From NCBI RefSeq assembly GCF_027625475.1, contig NZ_CP115174.1, positions 372,001 through 436,000 on the forward strand: a stretch of DNA of 64,000 nt, in the 5' to 3' direction. The notes under the pieces are model-generated. The model saw only the letters and a program-made list of their open reading frames with translations, was not told where the DNA came from and did no database searches. Shown here piece after piece: positions 17,926-26,981 of the stretch (positions are counted from its first letter, which is position 1; the number at the start of each line of letters is the position of its first letter). The position numbers and the translations under genes are program-made. Origin of the DNA: Sphingomonas abietis (lineage in GTDB: Bacteria; Pseudomonadota; Alphaproteobacteria; Sphingomonadales; Sphingomonadaceae).

Positions 17926-19274
17926 ATGACGGGTGCATCGATAGAAGCGACACTGGAGTTGTGGGCGTCCTCGCTGCGGGACGTGAAGAGCCGTATGCGC
18001 GGGTTGTTCACGCAGGAGCGCGTTGCGGCGTCTGCGAACCTGTTTCTGGACGGCTTGCTGAGTGACGAGCGCCGCAAGACGGGTTGGATGCGCGCCGAGG
18101 CTGCAGGGGATCCGGGGCCTTGGCGGCAACAGGCTATTTTGGGCCGCGGGCGATGGGAGGCAGACGAGCTTCGCGACATCGTACGAGACTATGTTGTTGA
18201 GAGCCTTGCGACCGACGAGGCAGTCCTGGTCATCGACGAGACCGGTTTCCTCAAGCAAGGCAAGGCTTCCTGTGGCGTTGCGCGTCAATATACCGGATCG
18301 GCTGGCAAGATCACGAACTGCCAGATCGGTGTATTCGTGGCCTATGTATCGGCTCGCGGGCACGCGTTTATCGATCGCGCTTTGTATCTTCCAAAGAGCT
18401 GGACGGGTGATCCCGCACGACTTGCCGCAACCCATGTCCCTGAAGCGTTAGCCTTCGCCACCAAGCCGGCTTTGGCTGTTCAGATGATACAGCGGGCTTT
18501 GGCGGCCAAGGTCCCATTTTCATGGGTCGCGGCGGACGCCGTATATGGGGTCGGTGACGTCGAGCAGGCCCTGCGTCGAGCCTGCAAGGGCTACGTTCTC
18601 GGCGTGAAGTCGGATCACTATTTTGGCTCTTGGGGCGACAAGCCCCCGGTCGCAGGCAAGGCGGAGGAGATCGCACAAGACCTCGATGCAGACGCATGGA
18701 AACGCCTGTCCGCTGGTGAGGGCACAAAGGGCGCCCGTCTTCATGACTGGGCATATTGCGAGCTCGCCGATCTCGATGCCGATGAATATGACGAGACGAA
18801 ATCAGGCGTGTGGACCCGGGGCCTGCTGATCCGCCGTAACATCAGCGACGGTGACCTGGCCTACTTCACGACCTGGTGCCCGGCCGGCACCAACATCCAG
18901 ACACTCGTCGCTGTCGAAGGCCGTCGTTGGGCGATTGAAGATAGCTTCGAGACCACCAAAAACGAACTCGGCCTCGATCATAACGAAAGCCGTTCGTGGC
19001 ATGGCTGGCATCGCCACGTCTCTCTGGTCATGCTCGCCTTCGCCATGATGGCGGTGATCCGATACCGCGCCAATGCCGTGACGCCCCCAAAAAGATCGAG
19101 GACGCGGACCGTCAGGATCTGATCCGCTGGTCGATCCAGGAAGTTCGGCGGATCGCCAACAAGCTCGCTCAGCGCCGCATACGGCCCGCGTACATCATCG
19201 CCTGGTCATGCTGGCGACGCGCGCACCAAGCCGCTGCCAGACGAGCTCATCTCAAAACTAGAATGCAACTGTAA
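17926..19274 (+). CDS. IS701-family transposase, copy 1 (needs -1 frameshift)
   Basis: Frame 1 runs from the ATG at 17926 to a stop at 19122, and frame 2 continues to a TAA at 19272-19274 inside the right inverted repeat. The first frame has the DDE-type core: VIDETGFLKQGKASCGVARQYTG, WVAADAVYGVGD, and IEDSFETTKNELGLDH. The second frame supplies the conserved IS701 C terminus (WSIQEVRRIANKL to IIAWSCWRRAHQAAARRAH). A -1 slip at 19086-19092 would join them into about 449 residues, a normal length. I chose 17926 because AAGGAGG sits six bases before it; the ATG at 17908 precedes that site. Confidence 0.85.
19086..19092 (+). other. -1 ribosomal frameshift site in IS copy 1
   Basis: The heptamer C-CCA-AAA fits the canonical X-XXY-YYZ slippery pattern in the transposase reading frame, inside a run of five C and five A. 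Slipping back one base opens the frame encoding the conserved C-terminal domain. The equivalent site in copy 2 is 20504-20510. Transcriptional slippage on the A5 run is an alternative mechanism. Confidence 0.65.
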
Positions 19275-19280
19275 TGCTAG

Positions 19281-20694
19281 CATTACAGTTGCATATCAAG
19301 CGGAACTCTGAATCAATAGGTCTCCATGGTAAGGAGGCCGTGGATGACGGGTGCATCGATAGAAGCGACACTGGAGTTGTGGGCGTCCTCGCTGCGGGAC
19401 GTGAAGAGCCGTATGCGCGGGTTGTTCACGCAGGAGCGCGTTGCGGCGTCTGCGAACCTGTTTCTGGACGGCTTGCTGAGTGACGAGCGCCGCAAGACGG
19501 GTTGGATGCGCGCCGAGGCTGCAGGGGATCCGGGGCCTTGGCGGCAACAGGCTATTTTGGGCCGCGGGCGATGGGAGGCAGACGAGCTTCGCGACATCGT
19601 ACGAGACTATGTTGTTGAGAGCCTTGCGACCGACGAGGCAGTCCTGGTCATCGACGAGACCGGTTTCCTCAAGCAAGGCAAGGCTTCCTGTGGCGTTGCG
19701 CGTCAATATACCGGATCGGCTGGCAAGATCACGAACTGCCAGATCGGTGTATTCGTGGCCTATGTATCGGCTCGCGGGCACGCGTTTATCGATCGCGCTT
19801 TGTATCTTCCAAAGAGCTGGACGGGTGATCCCGCACGACTTGCCGCAACCCATGTCCCTGAAGCGTTAGCCTTCGCCACCAAGCCGGCTTTGGCTGTTCA
19901 GATGATACAGCGGGCTTTGGCGGCCAAGGTCCCATTTTCATGGGTCGCGGCGGACGCCGTATATGGGGTCGGTGACGTCGAGCAGGCCCTGCGTCGAGCC
20001 TGCAAGGGCTACGTTCTCGGCGTGAAGTCGGATCACTATTTTGGCTCTTGGGGCGACAAGCCCCCGGTCGCAGGCAAGGCGGAGGAGATCGCACAAGACC
20101 TCGATGCAGACGCATGGAAACGCCTGTCCGCTGGTGAGGGCACAAAGGGCGCCCGTCTTCATGACTGGGCATATTGCGAGCTCGCCGATCTCGATGCCGA
20201 TGAATATGACGAGACGAAATCAGGCGTGTGGACCCGGGGCCTGCTGATCCGCCGTAACATCAGCGACGGTGACCTGGCCTACTTCACGACCTGGTGCCCG
20301 GCCGGCACCAACATCCAGACACTCGTCGCTGTCGAAGGCCGTCGTTGGGCGATTGAAGATAGCTTCGAGACCACCAAAAACGAACTCGGCCTCGATCATA
20401 ACGAAAGCCGTTCGTGGCATGGCTGGCATCGCCACGTCTCTCTGGTCATGCTCGCCTTCGCCATGATGGCGGTGATCCGATACCGCGCCAATGCCGTGAC
20501 GCCCCCAAAAAGATCGAGGACGCGGACCGTCAGGATCTGATCCGCTGGTCGATCCAGGAAGTTCGGCGGATCGCCAACAAGCTCGCTCAGCGCCGCATAC
20601 GGCCCGCGTACATCATCGCCTGGTCATGCTGGCGACGCGCGCACCAAGCCGCTGCCAGACGAGCTCATCTCAAAACTAGAATGCAACTGTAATG
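19281..20694 (+). mobile_element. IS701-like insertion sequence, copy 2
   Basis: Second 1414-base element, offset exactly 1418 bases from the first. Inverted repeats are at 19281-19294 and 20681-20694. It is flanked by CTAG at 19277-19280, shared with copy 1, and at 20695-20698. The CTAG-IS-CTAG-IS-CTAG arrangement means either a second insertion into the target duplication of the first, or duplication of IS plus one target repeat by recombination. Confidence 0.93.
19344..20692 (+). CDS. IS701-family transposase, copy 2 (needs -1 frameshift)
   Basis: Same protein as in copy 1: first frame 19344-20540, C-terminal frame ending in TAA at 20690-20692, joined through the slippery site at 20504-20510. 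The predicted residues are identical to copy 1 in both frames, including the split, so the frameshift is a property of the element and not decay of one copy. The right end of copy 1 faces this gene across only 4 bases plus the leader, so a promoter formed at the abutted ends could drive it. Confidence 0.84.
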
Positions 20695-20747
20695 CTAGGG
20701 CCGATCGACATTCAGCGGATCAGGCTAAGATCTGCGCCTGAAGCGAT

Positions 20748-20836
20748 CGTCATCCTGAACCTGTTTCAGGATCCCAGCGAAGCTTGGCGCTGAGCGCCCG
20801 GAGGAGGCGGGATGCTGAAACAAGTTCAGCATGACG
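20748..20836 (+). repeat. Interspersed palindromic repeat, copy A
   Basis: About 89 bases that can fold on themselves: the left end (CGTCATCCTGAACCTGTTTC) pairs imperfectly with the right end (GAAACAAGTTCAGCATGACG). A reverse-orientation copy lies at 32205-32292. It resembles REP/BIME-type intergenic elements. It lies in the 324-base gap between IS copy 2 and the S9 peptidase; the rest of that gap shows nothing I recognise. Confidence 0.75.
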
Positions 20837-21022
20837 TTTTGAAACGAAACGATCGCCCGATATCCCACCAATCCGAATGGCGATCGGCGCTAGCCAACTC
20901 ATGGGGCGGCGGCGATCGCGAGCAGCGCGCTGTCGGTCGCGGCCTCGGTGGCAGTGGGTGCCTTGTACGCGCTTGTCGGTCTTGCCTAACATGCGTTGGC
21001 TGGCATTCGGGAGGCGCGGTTC

Positions 21023-23092
21023 ATGCATCGGCTGATGATATGTCTGGGCGCGGCGGTGCTGCCCGCGATGATGCCGTCGATGGCGGCGGCGCAGGACGGC
21101 CCGGCTGTCGATGGCGGGCTGTCCCGCGCGCTGGCCATGCCCTTCGCCTCCGGCCTGACCGGCGCGGCCGCCGTGCCCCGCTTCGCCTGGGTGGAGAATA
21201 GCGCGGGCGCCCGCAATGTCTGGGTGGCGGATTCCGGCGCCAGGGCGCGGGCGATTACCGCTTTCACGGCCGACGACGGCGCCGGGATCTACGATCTCGC
21301 TTTGTCGCGCGATGGCCGGATGCTCGCTTATGTGCGGGGTGGGGACGAGGAGTTTCCCGATGGCGATATCCCCAATCCGGCCCTCGGCGCCTCGCCGCCG
21401 AGCCAGACCGTCTATCTCGCCCGGCTCGATGGCCGGGCGGCCCCGGTGCCGCTGGGGGCGGGCCATATGCCGGTCTTCTCGCCCCGGGGAGACCATATTG
21501 CCTTCGTCCGCGCTGGCGATCTGTGGATCGGTGGAATGGATGGCCAGCCGGCATCCAGGCGTCTGTCGGTCAGCGGTACGATCGAGGCGCTGTCCTGGTC
21601 GCCAGACGGCACCCGGCTGCTCTTTTCGAACGATCGCGGCGATCATCGCATCATCGGGCTGTTCGATGTCGACAGCGGCACGCTCCGCTATCCCGATGCC
21701 GGCTTCCAGCAGGACCAGGATCCGGTCTTCTCCCCGGACGGGAAGCATATCGCCTTCCTGCGCATCACCGATCCGCCGGCGGGCGCCGCGGCGAGCATGG
21801 CCTCCTTCTGGTCGATCCGGCGCGTCGATCTCGAGACCGGGCAGGCGCGGACGGTGTGGGCCGCGCCGACCGGTGCCGGCGCGCACTATGGCGGCACCGG
21901 CGGCCGCAACCTGCTGTGGAGCGCCGACGACAGGCTGATCTTCCCGTGGGAACGCGACGGCTGGCGCCATCTCTATGCCCTCCCTTCAGCCGGCGGCACG
22001 CCGGTGGCGCTGACCCCGCCGGGGCCATGGGAGGTCGAGGCCTTCCAGCTGGACGATGCCGGCCGGACGCTGATCTACACCGGTAACGATGGCGATATCG
22101 ATCGGCGCCACCTCTGGCGGCTGGCCGTCGGTGGTGGTGCGGCGACGCGCGTCACGGGGGGCGACGGAGCCGAATCCGCGCCGATCTTCGCCGGCCGGCA
22201 GATGGCCGTGATCGCGACCGATGCGACCCGCCCGGCCCATCCCGCGCTGGTGGCGGACACGGGACGGATGACGCCGCTGGCCGACCGGGAGGCGGATTTC
22301 GCGCCGGCTGCGGGCTATGTCGCGCCGGAGCCGGTGATCCTCCACGCCGACGATGGCCTGGTGGTGCATGCGCAGCTGTTCCGCGCGCAGGGGCATGGCG
22401 CGACGCATCCGGCGCTGGTCTTCATCCATGGCGGGCCACGCCGGCAGATGCTGCCCGGCTTCAACCCGATGGGCTATTATGCGAACGCCTACATCATGAA
22501 CCAGCATTTCGCGGCCGAGGGCTATGACGTGCTGTCGGTGAATTATCGCGGCGGCACCGGCTATGGCCATGATTTCCGCGAGGCGCCCGGCACCGGCCGG
22601 GAGGGGGCCAGCGAATATCGCGACGTGCGCGCGGCCGGCCTCTATCTGGCGCATCGCCCGGACGTCGATCCGAAGCGGGTGGGGCTGTGGGGCGGAAGCT
22701 GGGGCGGCTATCTGACGGCGCTGGGGCTGGCACGAGACAGCGATCTGTTTGCGGCCGGCGTCGACATGCACGGCGTCCACAATCTGCTGCGCGCGCCGCC
22801 GGGCACTTTATCGCCGGACGCGCAGGCCAAGGCCCAACAGCTCATGTGGGACAGTTCGCCCTTTGGCGCGCTGGCGACGTGGCGATCGCCGGTGCTGCTG
22901 GTGCATGGCGACGACGATCATAATGTGCCCTTCTCCCAGTCGGTCGACCTGGCGGCCGAACTGACCGCGCGCGCCATCCCGTTTCAGGAACTGGTGCTGC
23001 CCAACGAACGCCATGCCTTCCTGCGCCATGAAAGCTGGGTCAGAGCCTATCGAGCGTCGGATGCCTTCCTGGCGGAGAGGCTGAAACCATAG
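21023..23092 (+). CDS. Exported S9 family peptidase (DPP-IV/prolyl oligopeptidase type)
   Basis: A 689-residue serine peptidase. It has a signal peptide (MHRLMICLGAAVLPAMMPSMAAAQ) and an N-terminal beta-propeller with repeated WSPDG/FSPDGKHIAF blades. The C-terminal alpha/beta hydrolase domain holds the nucleophile Ser559 in GGSWGGYLT, the Asp in HGDDDHNVPFSQS, and the His in NERHAFLRH. Such enzymes remove dipeptides from the N terminus of peptides in the periplasm. I chose the ATG at 21023 for the signal peptide; 20996 is an alternative upstream start. It appears to be a single-gene unit. Confidence 0.9.
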   Translation: MHRLMICLGAAVLPAMMPSMAAAQDGPAVDGGLSRALAMPFASGLTGAAAVPRFAWVENSAGARNVWVADSGARARAITAFTADDGAGIYDLALSRDGRMLAYVRGGDEEFPDGDIPNPALGASPPSQTVYLARLDGRAAPVPLGAGHMPVFSPRGDHIAFVRAGDLWIGGMDGQPASRRLSVSGTIEALSWSPDGTRLLFSNDRGDHRIIGLFDVDSGTLRYPDAGFQQDQDPVFSPDGKHIAFLRITDPPAGAAASMASFWSIRRVDLETGQARTVWAAPTGAGAHYGGTGGRNLLWSADDRLIFPWERDGWRHLYALPSAGGTPVALTPPGPWEVEAFQLDDAGRTLIYTGNDGDIDRRHLWRLAVGGGAATRVTGGDGAESAPIFAGRQMAVIATDATRPAHPALVADTGRMTPLADREADFAPAAGYVAPEPVILHADDGLVVHAQLFRAQGHGATHPALVFIHGGPRRQMLPGFNPMGYYANAYIMNQHFAAEGYDVLSVNYRGGTGYGHDFREAPGTGREGASEYRDVRAAGLYLAHRPDVDPKRVGLWGGSWGGYLTALGLARDSDLFAAGVDMHGVHNLLRAPPGTLSPDAQAKAQQLMWDSSPFGALATWRSPVLLVHGDDDHNVPFSQSVDLAAELTARAIPFQELVLPNERHAFLRHESWVRAYRASDAFLAERLKP

Positions 23093-23120
23093 GCCGAAAC
23101 GGCGCGCGCGCCGGCCCCGA

Positions 23121-23897
23121 TCAACAGGATCCGCCGGACAGGGTGTAGTCGTTGATCTTGCCATCGGTGCGATAAGGATCGCCGCCGCCATTCCGATGCT
23201 GCTGGCCCGCCGCGATCCGCGAGGATTCGGTGCCGCTCATCGTCGCCCCGCCGGCGGTCAGGATCCTGCCGGCATTGTCGCGCTCGCCATCGACGTCCGC
23301 GCCGATATGGTGGGTGATCTGGAGCGTGAAAAGGCTGAGTCCCACGCCCCGATCGAAGGTCGCCGCCCCGAGCCAGTCATTCTTCCCGATCTGCCAGACG
23401 CGGACATGGTGGCGATGGTCGGCGCTCTTGCCCTCTTCCTTCTCGAACGCGATCGTCTGCTGCTTGTCCTGCACGAACAGCGGGCTCACAGGCGCCTCGG
23501 GATAAGGCCGCTGGAGGATCACGCTGGCCCCGATCTTCAACGAGGAGATCAGCGTCACCGGATCGGCCACCGACCAGCCGGCGCGCTTGAATGCGCAGAC
23601 GATGGCGCCCTGATTTCCCTTGAGGTGCAGATTGATCGGGTCGGCCGGAATGTCCTGCGCGGTGTAGGAGACGATCTCCTCGCGGCTGCCGATCCTTTTA
23701 TGCTCGTGGTGGCTCCAGAGGCGCGGCAGGCCGCCATAGGCCAAGGCGATCCACAAGGCCGGCAGCCCGACGATCACCAGCCCGGCGATCGAATACCAAT
23801 GCCATGGCTTGACCCGACGGATGAACGAGCGGGAAGGGCTGTGCCCCTCCTGCGATGGCTGTTCCTGCTGACCCCTGGCACGCGCAAAATCCGTCAT
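23121..23897 (-). CDS. LssY C-terminal domain membrane protein
   Basis: A 258-residue protein with one membrane span near residues 32-55 (WYSIAGLVIVGLPALWIALAYGGLP) and then an LssY_C domain. The domain is recognised from INLHLKGNQGAIVCAFKRAGWSVADPVTLISSLKI, RPYPEAPVSPLFV, HHVRVWQIGKNDWLGAATFDRGVGLS and ITHHIGADVDGERD. LssY_C is often attached to PAP2 phosphatases or DedA proteins; here it stands alone on a membrane anchor. Its function is unknown to me. The tail ends in GGSC, an unusual terminal cysteine. GGAGAAAAA precedes the ATG. Confidence 0.8.
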   Translation of the reverse strand: MTDFARARGQQEQPSQEGHSPSRSFIRRVKPWHWYSIAGLVIVGLPALWIALAYGGLPRLWSHHEHKRIGSREEIVSYTAQDIPADPINLHLKGNQGAIVCAFKRAGWSVADPVTLISSLKIGASVILQRPYPEAPVSPLFVQDKQQTIAFEKEEGKSADHRHHVRVWQIGKNDWLGAATFDRGVGLSLFTLQITHHIGADVDGERDNAGRILTAGGATMSGTESSRIAAGQQHRNGGGDPYRTDGKINDYTLSGGSC

Positions 23898-24000
23898 GTC
23901 TTTTTCTCCGGCACGTAGAAGATGTGACGGATCCGGAATGTTTCATGAACTTTCGGTCATGCGATCCGCGCGCGCCTTGGTGGCGGCGCAGCCGCTCTCT

Positions 24001-24798
24001 TCAGCGCAGCCAGTTCGCCAGAAGCGCGGCGGTCTCGTCGGGGATTTCCAGTGCGGGGAGGTGGCCGCAGCGCTTGAAGACATGCAGTTGCGCATTGGAG
24101 ATGAGCGCGGCCATCTCTTCGGCATGATCGGGCGGCGTCACCTGATCGCTGTCCCCGACGGCGATGAGCGTCGGGACGCGGATGTCGGGCAGATCCGGGC
24201 GCGAATCAATCCGGTCGAGGATCGCGCGCTGCTGCCGCAGGAAGGCCGCTCCGCCCACCCGGCCGGCCATCGCGCGGAGGGTATCCGCGACCGGGCCGAC
24301 GGTCTTTTCCGGATGGACCAGCGTATCCAGCAGCGCCCGCGTGATGCCGACGAACTTGCCGCGCGCCAGCGAGGACATGCCGGCGCGGCGGACGGCGGCG
24401 CGTTCGGGGGTGTCGGCCCGCGCGCTCGTGTCGATCAGCGCCAGCCGGGTGACGCGCTCGGGCGCCTGGCGCATGATTTCGAGCGCGACATAGCCGCCCA
24501 TCGAGAGCGCGACCAACGCGAAGCGGTTCGGCGCCGATGCCAGCACCCGCCGCGCCATGGCGGCGATGCTGTCATCCAGGGTCAGGTCGGCGACCATCGG
24601 CGCGACGCTGCCCGCCAGCGTGTCGATCTGGGTCCGCCACAGGCTGGCGTCGCAGAGCAGGCCGGGGAGGAACACGGTCGGCGTCAGCATGTCCCGGGCT
24701 TCGATCATCTCGCCGATGTCGGGCTGGTCGAAGGGGCCGTCGAAGCCCTCGTCATGATGAGAGTGAACGAGGCCGAACGCTTCAAAATCAGTGAACAT
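24001..24798 (-). CDS. Alpha/beta hydrolase
   Basis: A 265-residue alpha/beta hydrolase. The oxyanion segment is FLPGLLCDASLW, the nucleophile elbow is ALSMGGYVALEI, the acid is in AVGDSDQVTPPDHA, and the His in KRCGHLPALEIPDE. Substrate unknown. I chose the ATG at 24798 because GGAG lies seven bases upstream; a shorter protein from 24690 would begin right at the conserved fold. It diverges from a LysR regulator across 88 bases containing a LysR-type box, so it is the likely target of that regulator. Confidence 0.83.
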   Translation of the reverse strand: MFTDFEAFGLVHSHHDEGFDGPFDQPDIGEMIEARDMLTPTVFLPGLLCDASLWRTQIDTLAGSVAPMVADLTLDDSIAAMARRVLASAPNRFALVALSMGGYVALEIMRQAPERVTRLALIDTSARADTPERAAVRRAGMSSLARGKFVGITRALLDTLVHPEKTVGPVADTLRAMAGRVGGAAFLRQQRAILDRIDSRPDLPDIRVPTLIAVGDSDQVTPPDHAEEMAALISNAQLHVFKRCGHLPALEIPDETAALLANWLR

Positions 24799-24833
24799 GC
24801 AATGTCTCCGGACACGCATGTGGCGCCGCCGTC

Positions 24834-24850
24834 GATATCTGTCTAATATC
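24834..24850. promoter_or_regulatory. LysR-type operator candidate
   Basis: Inverted repeat GATAT-N7-ATATC, containing the T-N11-A spacing classical for LysR-family binding, in the 88-base gap between the divergent hydrolase and LysR genes. A second small palindrome (AACAT-GAT-ATGTT, 24862-24874) lies next to the LysR start and may be the autoregulatory half. Confidence 0.55.
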
Positions 24851-24886
24851 TCGAATCGGCGAACATGATATGTTTTGGAGATAGCG

Positions 24887-25783
24887 ATGGAGTTGCGACA
24901 TGTCCGCTATTTTCTGGCGGTCGCCGAGGAGGGGAATTTCACCCGCGCGGCCCGGCGGCTGGGCATCGGCCAGCCGCCGCTGAGCCAGCAGATCCGGGAT
25001 CTGGAGGACGAGATCGGCACCCGGCTGTTCCATCGCATCCCACAGGGCGCGGAACTGACCGAGGCGGGCGAGGCCTTCTATGCCGGCGTCCGCAATTTTC
25101 CCGATCTGGCGCTGGCTGCGATCCACGGCGCGCAGCGCGCCGCTCGCGGCGAAATGGGGGCGCTGCGGGTGGGCTTCACCGGATCGGCGGCGTTCAATCC
25201 GATCGTGCCGAGCATCATCCGCGCCTATCGCCGCCGCTTTCCCGGCGTCGAGCTGACGCTGCGCGAAGGCAATTCGCTCGATCTCATCGCCTCGCTTCAG
25301 GAGGATCTGCTCGATGCGGCGTTCCTCCGCCCGGATGCCGTCGAACTCGACGGTCTGCACATCGACGTGCTCGACGAGGAGCCGATGGTGGCCGCTCTCC
25401 CATCGGCGCATCCCGCCGCGGCCCGCGGCGTGCTGGCGCTGTCGGAACTGGCCGGCGAGGCCTTCGTCCTGACCCCGCGCGACATGGGGCCGAGCATCTT
25501 CGATGCGGCGGTGGTGGCGTGTCGCACGGCGGGCTTCGAGCCGGAACTGGGCCAGTCGGCGCCGCAGATCGCGTCGGTTCTGGCGTTCGTCGCGGCGGAA
25601 CTGGGGGTTTCGCTGGTGCCGGCGGCGATGCGGATGGTGATGATCCAGGGCGTGAGCTATTGCGAATTGAGCGATGTGCAGCCCATCGTCCGGATGGCGA
25701 TCGCCTATCGACACAAGAGCCTGTCCCCCGCTGGCCGTCATTTCCTCTCCGAAGCGCGCAGCCATGCCCATGTGGTCGGGTGA
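24887..25783 (+). CDS. LysR family transcriptional regulator
   Basis: A 298-residue regulator. The N-terminal winged helix is typical ([48 protein letters not shown]), followed by a periplasmic-binding-like effector domain from about residue 90. I chose the ATG at 24887, which matches the usual LysR opening; four more residues are possible from 24875. It probably controls the divergent hydrolase gene and itself. The effector is unknown. The riboswitch begins about 65 bases after its stop. Confidence 0.92.
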   Translation: MELRHVRYFLAVAEEGNFTRAARRLGIGQPPLSQQIRDLEDEIGTRLFHRIPQGAELTEAGEAFYAGVRNFPDLALAAIHGAQRAARGEMGALRVGFTGSAAFNPIVPSIIRAYRRRFPGVELTLREGNSLDLIASLQEDLLDAAFLRPDAVELDGLHIDVLDEEPMVAALPSAHPAAARGVLALSELAGEAFVLTPRDMGPSIFDAAVVACRTAGFEPELGQSAPQIASVLAFVAAELGVSLVPAAMRMVMIQGVSYCELSDVQPIVRMAIAYRHKSLSPAGRHFLSEARSHAHVVG

Positions 25784-25847
25784 AGTTGACCGGATGGCGC
25801 GCAACCGGACGGACGCGCTTGACGCAGGTGCGTGCGGTTGCGAAGGA

Positions 25848-26046
25848 CGGGGCGTCGAGGTTCCTCATCCCATGGATGAGGCTAAGACGGGAAATCGGTG
25901 ATGCACTCCGGTGCGGATTCCGGTGCTGCCCCCGCAACTGTAAGCGGTGAGCGACAACCCTGTTCGGTGTCACTGGTGCCGTGCGGCGCCGGGAAGGCCT
26001 GGGTGGTCGTGACGATCCGCAAGCCAGGAGACCTGCCTCCGACGCG
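25848..26046 (+). promoter_or_regulatory. Cobalamin riboswitch
   Basis: A structured leader with the cobalamin aptamer hallmarks in order: CTAAGACGGGAAATCGGTG; GATTCCGGTGCTG; CCCCGCAACTGTAAGC; TCACTGG; GCCGGGAAGGC; and the B12 box CCGCAAGCCAGGAGACCTGCC core at about 26017-26037. It is on the plus strand. The next gene on that strand is the thioesterase at 26160. A GTCCGG/CCGGAC hairpin (26067-26086) follows the aptamer but lacks a T-run, so control is more likely translational. Edges are approximate. Confidence 0.9.
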
Positions 26047-26159
26047 ATAACGACCACCGGCGGGGTGTCCGGTCTGGCCGCCGGACTATCGGCCTGCGCG
26101 GGGTGCCCGGCTGGCCGCGCGTCGGCGCCCGACCGCATTGCGCGAGCGAAGCGAGACCT

Positions 26160-26951
26160 ATGGCGGTAGCAGGCGACGGCACATCGATCCAACTGATCGA
26201 CATGGTTTTTCCGGGTGATACCAATCACCACGGCACATTGTTCGGCGGCGTCGCGTTGGCGCATATGGACAAGATCGCGTTTCTGGTCGCGGCCCGTCAC
26301 GGCCGTGCGCCGTTCGTGACGGCATCGTCCGAGAAGATCGATTTCGCGGCGCCCGCCCACACCGGCGACATCATCGAGGCGAGCGGCCATGTCGTCCGCG
26401 TCGGGCGCAGTTCGATCGACATCGAGGTCGAGCTGATCGCCGAGGGCACGGTCAGCGCGGAACGCCGGCTCTGCACGCGGGGGACGTTCACGCTGGTCGC
26501 GGTCAAGGGCCCGGAGACGCGGTTGCCGCTGCCGCCGGTCGCGGCCCTCGCCGCCGCCGCCGATGGCCGGCTGCGCATGGTCGATATCGTCTTCCCGACC
26601 CAGACCAACCATTATGGCACGCTCTATGGCGGCGATGCGCTCAAGCTGATGGGCAAGGCGGCGTTCATCGCGGCGACCCGGTTCAGCCGCGCGGTGATCG
26701 TGATGGCGGCCTCCGATCGCATCGATTTCCGCTCGCCGATCCGCGAGGGCGAGATGATCGAGACGATCTCGGAGGTGCAGAAGGCCGGGCGCAGCTCGAT
26801 CCGCATCGGGATCGAATTGTGGGCGGAGAATCTGCTGACCGGCGAACGCCGTCATGCGGCGACGGCGGCGTTCACGATGGTGTCGGTGGACGAGCATGGC
26901 CGCCCGACGCCGCACCACGCCTCCGTCGCGCAGGCCGTGTCGGCCGGCTGA
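26160..26951 (+). CDS. Acyl-CoA thioesterase with two hotdog domains
   Basis: A 263-residue protein with two similar hotdog domains: the first has FPGDTNHHGTLFGGVALAHMDKIAFLVAARH (near residue 19), the second has FPTQTNHYGTLYGGDALKLMGKAAFIAATR (near residue 145). The N-H-x-G-T-L-x-G-G pattern is that of BFIT/YciA-type acyl-CoA thioesterases, which release free CoA from acyl-CoA. The start at 26160 begins just before the first domain, with AGCGAG upstream. It follows a cobalamin riboswitch with no other gene in between, an unexpected pairing. It converges with envC, 30 bases away. Confidence 0.88.
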   Translation: MAVAGDGTSIQLIDMVFPGDTNHHGTLFGGVALAHMDKIAFLVAARHGRAPFVTASSEKIDFAAPAHTGDIIEASGHVVRVGRSSIDIEVELIAEGTVSAERRLCTRGTFTLVAVKGPETRLPLPPVAALAAAADGRLRMVDIVFPTQTNHYGTLYGGDALKLMGKAAFIAATRFSRAVIVMAASDRIDFRSPIREGEMIETISEVQKAGRSSIRIGIELWAENLLTGERRHAATAAFTMVSVDEHGRPTPHHASVAQAVSAG

Positions 26952-26981
26952 CCGGTGATCCCGATGGCGTGACGTCCCGGA

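Larger units (their letters stand above)
17863..19276 (+). mobile_element. IS701-like insertion sequence, copy 1
   Basis: 1414 bases bounded by 14-base perfect terminal inverted repeats (17863-17876 and 19263-19276; outer sequence CATTACAGTTGCAT). It is flanked by CTAG at 17859-17862 and 19277-19280, fitting the YTAR four-base target duplication known for IS701 elements. It carries one transposase spread over two frames. The element is followed, after the single shared CTAG, by a second copy in the same orientation. Both copies give the same protein translations throughout, so the duplication is recent. Confidence 0.93.

Noticed and set aside
17878..18435. Minus-strand open frame of 185 codons inside each IS copy
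   Set aside because: Antisense to the transposase, no recognisable motif, and present in both copies only because the copies are identical.
26067..26086. Hairpin after the cobalamin aptamer as an intrinsic terminator
   Set aside because: Six-bp stem without a T-run; at most part of a translational expression platform.
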